DNA of 64,000 bases from Microbacterium sp. SZ1 (lineage in GTDB: Bacteria; Actinomycetota; Actinomycetes; Actinomycetales; Microbacteriaceae), in contig NZ_LPVV01000004.1 in assembly GCF_002362255.1 (NCBI RefSeq), positions 124,001-188,000 on the forward strand. Direction: 5' to 3'. Positions within the stretch are counted from its first letter, which is position 1. Each line of letters starts with the position of its first letter. Shown here one piece after another: positions 59,370 to 64,000 of the stretch. The translations under genes were made by a program, and so were the position numbers. Under the pieces are notes generated by a model. It was not told the origin of the DNA and ran no database searches. It worked only from the letters and a program-made list of their open reading frames with translations.

Positions 59370-60365
59370 ATGCGCATCGTCGTCACCGGAGCCTCCGGAC
59401 GCGTCGGATCGACCGTCGCCGCACAGCTCGTCGAACGCGGCCACGCCGTGATCGGTCTCGACCGGGTCGCACCAACCGAGCCCATCCCCGGCGTCGAACA
59501 CATCGTGACCGACCTCACGGAGCTCGCGCCTCGCGATCCACGACTGGCCGATGCCGAGGCCGTGGCGCACCTCGGAGCCTTCATGTCGTGGAACGACGCC
59601 GATGCCGAGGCGGTCTACGAGGCCAACGTCACCGGGACGTTCGCGCTCGTCCGCGCGCTGACCGGGTCGGCGGTGCGGCGGTTCGTGCTCGCGAGCACCG
59701 GCGAGGTCTATCCCGAGAACGCACCGCAGTACCAGCCGCTCGACGAGCAGCATCCGCGCCTTCCGCGCACCTGGTACGGACTCAGCAAGGTGCTCGCGGA
59801 AGAGACTGTCGCGTTCGCCGGCCGCACCCTGGACTGGAGCACGGTGGTGCTGCGGTTCTCGCACACACAGCATCCGGCCGAGCTGCTCGATCCGACGTCG
59901 TTCTTCTCCGGCCCCCGCTTCTTCGCGAAGGCACGGTTCGCGAAGGAGGATGCCGCAGGCAACGCGTTCGTCGCCGATCAGCTCCGCGGCTTCGCCGACG
60001 ATGAGGCCGACACCGTGATCGTCGCCACGCGCGCCGACGGCACCCCGACGACCATGGGGATCATGGCCGCGCCCGATCTCGCGCGGGGTGTCGTGCTGGC
60101 CCTCGAAGGCGACACGTCCGGCCATGAGGTCGTCGGGCTCGGGCCCGACTCCTCGACCGACCTCGGCTCGTTCGCCGCGCGTCTGGCGGATGCCGCAGGG
60201 CTGCCCACGACGACGCTGATCCTGCCCGACACCGCACCGTCGTACACGACCAGCAACGCACAGGCCAGGGAGCTGCTGGGCTTCCGGCCCGAGTACGACG
60301 AGGCGCACATGATCGAGGCCGCCGTCGCGGCTCGACGGGAGCGCGCGGAGGCGGCGCGGGCGTAG
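59370..60365 (+). CDS. NAD-dependent epimerase/dehydratase (extended SDR)
   Basis: 331 aa, ATG 59370, 2 nt after the transporter stop. Rossmann motif VTGASGRVGSTVAAQL, LDR after strand 2, LASTGEVYPENAPQYQPLDE (catalytic Ser/Thr) and YGLSK. UDP-sugar epimerases and uronate dehydrogenases share this layout. With a sugar-acid-type transporter and FAD oxidoreductase nearby, a role in oxidising or epimerising the imported compound is plausible. Confidence 0.85.
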   Translation: MRIVVTGASGRVGSTVAAQLVERGHAVIGLDRVAPTEPIPGVEHIVTDLTELAPRDPRLADAEAVAHLGAFMSWNDADAEAVYEANVTGTFALVRALTGSAVRRFVLASTGEVYPENAPQYQPLDEQHPRLPRTWYGLSKVLAEETVAFAGRTLDWSTVVLRFSHTQHPAELLDPTSFFSGPRFFAKARFAKEDAAGNAFVADQLRGFADDEADTVIVATRADGTPTTMGIMAAPDLARGVVLALEGDTSGHEVVGLGPDSSTDLGSFAARLADAAGLPTTTLILPDTAPSYTTSNAQARELLGFRPEYDEAHMIEAAVAARRERAEAARA

Positions 60366-60380
60366 GCGGTCTGCGGAGGG

Positions 60381-60446
60381 AACCGCGTTTCGTCTCGCTC
60401 CGCTCGCTCAACGACCCGGCGGGGCTCCGCTCGCTCGACGACCGGG
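60381..60446. repeat. REP-like repeat, one full and one short copy
   Basis: Full copy 60381-60420 is identical over its length, except the last base, to that at 26841-26880; a short copy (CCGCTCGCTCGACGACCGGG) follows. Lies between the converging epimerase and aminotransferase genes. Confidence 0.7.
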
Positions 60447-60456
60447 CGGCGGCTCG

Positions 60457-61641
60457 TCAGCGCGATGCGCGGACGGCATCCCCCATCGCGGCGAGCGCCT
60501 CGGCCAGAATCGGCCGCGGCGTCGCGAACACCACGCGCACGAAGCCCTCGTACCCGTGGCCGAGCAGCGCGCCGTCGGTGAGCACGACGCCCGCCTGCTC
60601 ACGGAAGAACCCGGCGGGCGAGCCCTGGATGCCGAGCGCGCGCGTGTCGATCCAGCCGATGTAGGTGGCCTCGGGTTCGCGGTAGACCGCACCGGGCAGG
60701 TGCTCGGCGATGAGCTCGCCGAGCGTGCGCCGCGAGTCGGAGAGGTAGGCGAGCACATCGTCGAGCCAGGGTCGCCCCGAGCGGTACGCCGCGGTCGACG
60801 CCACGACTCCGAGCGTCGAGGCTCCGTGCTGCACCGAGAATCCGAAGCGCCGGTACTGCTCTTGGTCGATGTCGTTCGACAGCACGAGCTGGGCCGCCTT
60901 GAGTCCGGGGATGTTCCACGCCTTCGACGCGCTCGTGCCGGTGACGGTGTGCGCGGCCGTCGCCTCCGACAGCGAGGCGTAGGGAGTGAACGGGCGTGCG
61001 TCGAAGCGCAGCGGCGCGTGGATCTCATCGGCGAACACCCGCCCGCCGTGCCGCTCGACGATCTCGGCGATCGCCTCGAGCTCGGCGCGGTCGACGACGG
61101 TGCCGGTCGGGTTGTGCGGGTTGCACAGCACGAGAGTGCGCGCACCGGCGGCGAAGGCCTCGTCGATGCGGTCGAGGTCGTGGTGCCAGCGTCCGTCGAC
61201 TTCGACGCCCGGCACCTCGATCACGGAGTGCCCGATCGACGGCAGGTAGGTGAGGAACGGCATGTACGCGGGGGTCGGCACGATCACCGGCGATCCGGCC
61301 GGCGCGTACTCCTCTACGGCGACGCGGAGGGCGGCCATCACGTCCGAGACCGGATGCACGCGCTCTGGGTCGACCGTCCAGCCGTACTCGTCGCGCATCC
61401 ACTCGGCGGTGGCCGCTCCGAGGTCGGCCGCGAGCGGCGGCGACAGATATCCGAGCGTCTCCTCGTCGATCGCGCGGTGGAGTGCTGCGGCGATCTCGGG
61501 CGCGATGCCGAAGTCCATCTCGGCCACCCACGCGCCGATGCTGCCCGGGTGCAGGCTCCACTTGCGGCTCTCGGGACGATCGAGATCGAATCGGGTCCGA
61601 GAGTCGAAGGGATGCGGGGTCTGGCGCGCGGGGTGGTTCAC
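60457..61641 (-). CDS. PatB/MalY-type PLP-dependent aminotransferase/C-S lyase
   Basis: 394 aa, start GTG 61641 (VNHPARQTPHPFDSRTRFDL) with TAGAGT 8 nt upstream. Fold-type I class I/II aminotransferase: WVAEMDFGIAPEIAAALHRA, VSDVMAALRVAVEEYAPAGS, CNPHNPTGTVVDRAEL, FADEIHAPL and TGTSASKAWNIPG with the PLP lysine. WVAEMDF and the PatB-like spacing point to cystathionine beta-lyase-type enzymes, which act on cystathionine or cysteine conjugates. MalY-like regulatory side roles are not visible. Confidence 0.88.
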   Translation of the reverse strand: MNHPARQTPHPFDSRTRFDLDRPESRKWSLHPGSIGAWVAEMDFGIAPEIAAALHRAIDEETLGYLSPPLAADLGAATAEWMRDEYGWTVDPERVHPVSDVMAALRVAVEEYAPAGSPVIVPTPAYMPFLTYLPSIGHSVIEVPGVEVDGRWHHDLDRIDEAFAAGARTLVLCNPHNPTGTVVDRAELEAIAEIVERHGGRVFADEIHAPLRFDARPFTPYASLSEATAAHTVTGTSASKAWNIPGLKAAQLVLSNDIDQEQYRRFGFSVQHGASTLGVVASTAAYRSGRPWLDDVLAYLSDSRRTLGELIAEHLPGAVYREPEATYIGWIDTRALGIQGSPAGFFREQAGVVLTDGALLGHGYEGFVRVVFATPRPILAEALAAMGDAVRASR

Positions 61642-61649
61642 GTCGCTCG

Positions 61650-61655
61650 ACTCTA
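61650..61655 (-). promoter_or_regulatory. -10 box for leaderless aminotransferase mRNA
   Basis: TAGAGT on the minus strand ends 8 nt before the GTG at 61641, without a Shine-Dalgarno sequence. Confidence 0.45.
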
Positions 61656-61687
61656 GGCCACGGGCCGATCTCCCGCACCGTACGTGC

Positions 61688-62452
61688 TCATGCCGGGGCG
61701 ACGAGCGCCATCGCCGCACGCACGAGCGCGGCGTTGTCGAAAGCGGTGCGGTCGTCGGGGAGCACGAGCGTGTCCTCCAGCCCGATGCGAGTGTCGAGTC
61801 CGAGTTCGGCCGCAAGGACGAGCGCCGGCCAGGCCGACCGCTCCTCGCCGTGCAGCAGGATCGGCACCTCGGCATCCTCCGCCCGCACATGCGCGATCAG
61901 GCCCTCGGCATGGGTGCGCACGACATCGGCGGCCTCGTCGGGCAGCTCGATCAGCACACGGAGGCATTCCGCGCGGACAGCGGAGTCCCGCCAGACCTCG
62001 AAGCCGGTGCCGTCCCAGATGCCCGCCTCGACACCCACGCCCCGGCGCCGCAGCGCCACCGCGACCTCATCGGCACCCGCCTCGTGCCAGTTCACCGAGG
62101 CGTAGTCGGGCAGCTCTGTCCAGGCCTCGATCGCCGCGATACGGCGCTCGACGTCGGGTTCCGTCCAGGCGCCGGTCGTCACGCCGATCGGGATGCCGGG
62201 GCACGCCGCGCGCAGCGCGCTCACCCACTCCGCGACATGGTCGGGTGCCACCGAGTCGCGCCCCGCGGCGTCTTTCGGGTGCACGTGGATCTCCCGCGCG
62301 CCGGCCGCGACCGCCCGCGCCGCATCCGCGGCGGCCAGCGTCGCATCGGCTGTCAGCCGCGGATGCTGGGTGAGCTCGCGCGCGCCGTTGATGCACGCCT
62401 GCACCAGCATCCGTCCTGAATCGACAGACCCCGCGTCACCAGGCGCGGACAT
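61688..62452 (-). CDS. BKACE-family (DUF849) beta-keto acid cleavage enzyme-like protein
   Basis: 254 aa, ATG 62452 overlapping the DUF2188 stop (TGATG). TIM-barrel family with LVQACINGARELTQHP, metal motif REIHVHPKD (H56, H58), IPIGVTTGAW, ASVNWHEAGADEV and RIGLEDTLVLPDDRTAFDN. BKACE enzymes condense a beta-keto acid with acetyl-CoA and release a new CoA ester and acetoacetate, using zinc. It is shorter than the usual 270-310 aa, lacking part of the N and C termini, as in one branch of the family. Substrate unknown. Confidence 0.85.
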   Translation of the reverse strand: MSAPGDAGSVDSGRMLVQACINGARELTQHPRLTADATLAAADAARAVAAGAREIHVHPKDAAGRDSVAPDHVAEWVSALRAACPGIPIGVTTGAWTEPDVERRIAAIEAWTELPDYASVNWHEAGADEVAVALRRRGVGVEAGIWDGTGFEVWRDSAVRAECLRVLIELPDEAADVVRTHAEGLIAHVRAEDAEVPILLHGEERSAWPALVLAAELGLDTRIGLEDTLVLPDDRTAFDNAALVRAAMALVAPA

Positions 62453-62679
62453 CAGTTCATGAGCTCCCGCGGGTGGAACTGATGCAGCCCTCCGGTGTCG
62501 GACGGGCCCTCCTCGGTGCGGATGTTGTGCGCGACCTGGCGTGCGGTCGCCGCGCCGCGCCCGACCCGCACCGCTTCCTCCTGCGTCTCGAAGCTGTTCC
62601 CCAGAGTGCGTGACTCCCCCTCGATCCGGTTGAACCAGATGCCGTCGCGCTGGAACGTCTCGATGTCTCCTGCAGCCAT
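62452..62679 (-). CDS. DUF2188-type small protein
   Basis: 75 aa. MAAGDIETFQRDGIWFNRIE, SFETQEEAVRVGRGAATARQ and GGLHQFHPRELMN match the pattern of small DUF2188 proteins, with the aromatic W-N-R strand, the A..A...A helix and a closing strand. ATG 62679 has a GAGAGGA-like ribosome binding site. The function of the family is unknown. Coupled to the BKACE gene by TGATG. Confidence 0.75.
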   Translation of the reverse strand: MAAGDIETFQRDGIWFNRIEGESRTLGNSFETQEEAVRVGRGAATARQVAHNIRTEEGPSDTGGLHQFHPRELMN

Positions 62680-62833
62680 GGGGATGTCCTCTCCGTCCCC
62701 TCTTTTCTACGCGAGGGCTGGGACACGGCAGGAGGGGCTTGACAGAATCCGCGGTTCTCGACGATGGGGACGGCCTCGCGATGCAGACATCCCGCGTCAC
62801 GTCAAGGGCGATGACGGGGCGATTCCACGACCG

Positions 62834-62839
62834 TACGGT
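62834..62839 (+). promoter_or_regulatory. -10 box upstream of the kinase gene
   Basis: TACGGT ends 6 nt before the ATG of the 12-codon ORF at 62846, so the transcript would begin at that start codon. Confidence 0.45.
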
Positions 62840-62845
62840 CATGTC

Positions 62846-62884
62846 ATGCCCGACCCGAAGACCGCTGCGTGGAGCGCCCGATGA
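62846..62884 (+). CDS. 12-codon upstream ORF overlapping the kinase start
   Basis: ATG 62846 begins MPDPKTAAWSAR and ends with TGA at 62882-62884, overlapping the kinase ATG at 62881 (ATGA). The kinase start has no clear independent Shine-Dalgarno sequence, while the uORF start falls at the expected transcription start of TACGGT. This is the arrangement of a leaderless leader ORF that hands ribosomes to the next cistron. Confidence 0.4.
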   Translation: MPDPKTAAWSAR

Positions 62885-64000
62885 GCCTCGAGGTGATGTC
62901 GCCCACTGAGGCGCTGCTCGACGGCCGCTACGTGCTCAAGGAGCGGGTCGGTCGGGGCGGCATGGCGACCGTGTACCGGGCGGAGGACACCCACCTCGAG
63001 CGCGTCGTCGCGATCAAGATGATCCACGAGGATGAGGACGCCTCCTCTGCCGAGCGGGCTCACAACGAGAAGGCACTGCTCGCGGCCGTCGATCACCGTG
63101 CACTGGTCACGCTCTACGACGCGCAGCTGATCCCCGGTCGCCCGCGGTATCTCGTCATGGAGTTCGTCGAGGGCCCTACCCTCGCCCGCCGCATGAGCAC
63201 AGGGCCGATGCGTGCGCGCCAGGTCGCCCGCGTCGCCCGGGACGTCGCCGAGGCACTGTCGATCGTCCACGGAGCGGGCATCGTGCACCGCGACGTCAAA
63301 CCGTCGAACGTGCTGCTGGCCCGCGATCCGGGCGGCGGACCGTGGACCGCCAAGCTCGCCGACTTCGGCATCGCCTGCACGGTCGGCAGCCCCCGCCTGA
63401 CCTCGCCCGGGATCGTGCTCGGCACCCTCACCTACATGGCACCCGAGCAGCTGCGCGACGCCGAGCCCGGCACAGCTGTCGACGTCTTCTCGCTGGGCCT
63501 CATGCTGATCGAAGCCCTCACCGGCGAGCCCGCCTACCCGGCGATGAGCACCGGGCGCGGAGCAGCCGTCGCCCGGCTCATGAACCCGCCCACGATCCCG
63601 GCGAGCGTGCCCGAGGAATGGCGCGAACTGCTCGAGCGGATGACACGCCTCGAGCCCTCCGAACGCCCCACCGCGCGCGAGGTCGCCCGCGCCGCCCGAG
63701 CGCTCATGCGCGGCGAGGCTCCGACCGCTGTCGTGCCCGCTGCTGGTGCCGGGATCGCCGCGGGGGCGGATGCCGCGGGGGCGGATGCCGCCGCCTCTCC
63801 TGACGCCAGCGCAGGCGCCGCAGGCGCCGCTGCCGCCGCCGCTCCTGCGGAACGGCCGACCGACCGCACCGCCGTCCTCGACTCCGCAGCCTCTGCACGC
63901 CGCCGTCGCAACCCGCGCGCCGTCGCCGGCATCGCCGCAGCCGCCGCGGTCGTCGTCGCCGGAGGACTCGTCACCGGCTTCGTGGCCGGGAACCCGCCCG
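62881..64000 (+). CDS. PknB-like Ser/Thr protein kinase, 3' end outside the window
   Basis: Open from ATG 62881 to the right edge (373 codons). Complete kinase domain: Gly loop GRGGMATVY (24-32), Lys 46 in VAIKMI, HRDVKPSN (136-143), DFG (161-163), activation segment to GTLTYMAPEQL, and RMTRLEPSERPTAREV. Then an Ala/Pro/Asp-rich juxtamembrane linker and a hydrophobic helix near 349-368 (IAAAAAVVVAGGLVTGFVAG). The extracellular part is cut off. Such receptor kinases regulate cell wall synthesis and growth in actinomycetes; PASTA repeats cannot be checked here. Confidence 0.9.
   Translation, partial: MSLEVMSPTEALLDGRYVLKERVGRGGMATVYRAEDTHLERVVAIKMIHEDEDASSAERAHNEKALLAAVDHRALVTLYDAQLIPGRPRYLVMEFVEGPTLARRMSTGPMRARQVARVARDVAEALSIVHGAGIVHRDVKPSNVLLARDPGGGPWTAKLADFGIACTVGSPRLTSPGIVLGTLTYMAPEQLRDAEPGTAVDVFSLGLMLIEALTGEPAYPAMSTGRGAAVARLMNPPTIPASVPEEWRELLERMTRLEPSERPTAREVARAARALMRGEAPTAVVPAAGAGIAAGADAAGADAAASPDASAGAAGAAAAAAPAERPTDRTAVLDSAASARRRRNPRAVAGIAAAAAVVVAGGLVTGFVAGNPP

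Noticed and set aside
1..64000. tRNA or rRNA genes
   Set aside because: No cloverleaf with a TTCGANTC-type arm and CCA-proximal stem, and no conserved rRNA blocks, were found by eye. A dedicated covariance search would be needed to exclude them fully.

Overview
The window reads as a chromosomal segment of a high-GC actinomycete, most likely Microbacterium or a close relative. Supporting signs are strong GC3 bias, frequent TANNNT -10 boxes only 6-8 nt before the start codon (leaderless mRNAs), actinobacterial lipoproteins and PASTA proteins, and recurring intergenic palindromes of the kind seen in that genus. The genus call is inference; no rRNA or tRNA gene was recognised in the window.

Layout. 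1-1.7 kb: a cut-off membrane protein preceded by a 27-codon ORF, a PASTA lipoprotein and a small lipoprotein. 1.8-6.0 kb: an Abi-alpha-like gene followed by a McrB/McrC modification-dependent restriction pair. 6.1-7.6 kb: a divergent quinone-oxidoreductase/MarR pair with twin operators. 7.9-20.8 kb: a minus-strand defence operon, hsdM-hsdS-(pentapeptide-type membrane protein)-hsdR-(PD-(D/E)XK nuclease)-(YobI-like P-loop NTPase). Four of its five junctions are 4-nt stop/start overlaps. 21.0-24.1 kb: an SDR enzyme, a decayed DUF916-type gene, a winged-helix protein of unknown function, and a 35-codon membrane peptide whose ribosome binding site is buried in a hairpin. 24.5-31.2 kb: small housekeeping or accessory genes (TetR, DHFR-like, FAD hydroxylase, VOC, GNAT) and an OLD-type ATPase/TOPRIM nuclease with an unusual N-terminal region. 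31.2-37.0 kb: 6-phosphogluconate dehydrogenase and two secreted proteins.

37.2-54.7 kb is a mannoside catabolism region made of two units. Unit 1 (plus strand) is GH125 - two ABC permeases - binding lipoprotein - GH76, followed by a convergent GntR/LacI-hybrid regulator. Unit 2 (minus strand) is binding protein (frameshifted) - two permeases - ROK kinase - GH38 alpha-mannosidase. Divergent from unit 2 lie a LacI regulator and a mannose-6-phosphate-isomerase-like enzyme. The three mannosidases lack signal peptides, so oligomannosides would be imported, trimmed in the cytoplasm, phosphorylated and isomerised to fructose-6-P. The same 14-bp operator TGATATCGTTATCA stands before the unit 2 transporter and before the isomerase gene, tying them into one LacI regulon. 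A different AT-rich palindrome stands before unit 1 and, in related form, before the GntR gene.

54.7-62.7 kb: an IclR-linked set (FAD-dependent oxidoreductase with a C-terminal discoidin-like region, MHS-type transporter, NAD-epimerase), a PatB/MalY-type aminotransferase, a BKACE (DUF849) enzyme and a DUF2188 protein. The window ends inside a PknB-like Ser/Thr kinase gene whose start overlaps a 12-codon upstream ORF.

The best candidates for something new are the two-gene nuclease/YobI-NTPase module and the pentapeptide-type membrane protein built into the type I restriction operon. Next come the OLD nuclease overlapping a GNAT gene, and the hairpin-gated 35-aa membrane peptide next to the winged-helix gene.
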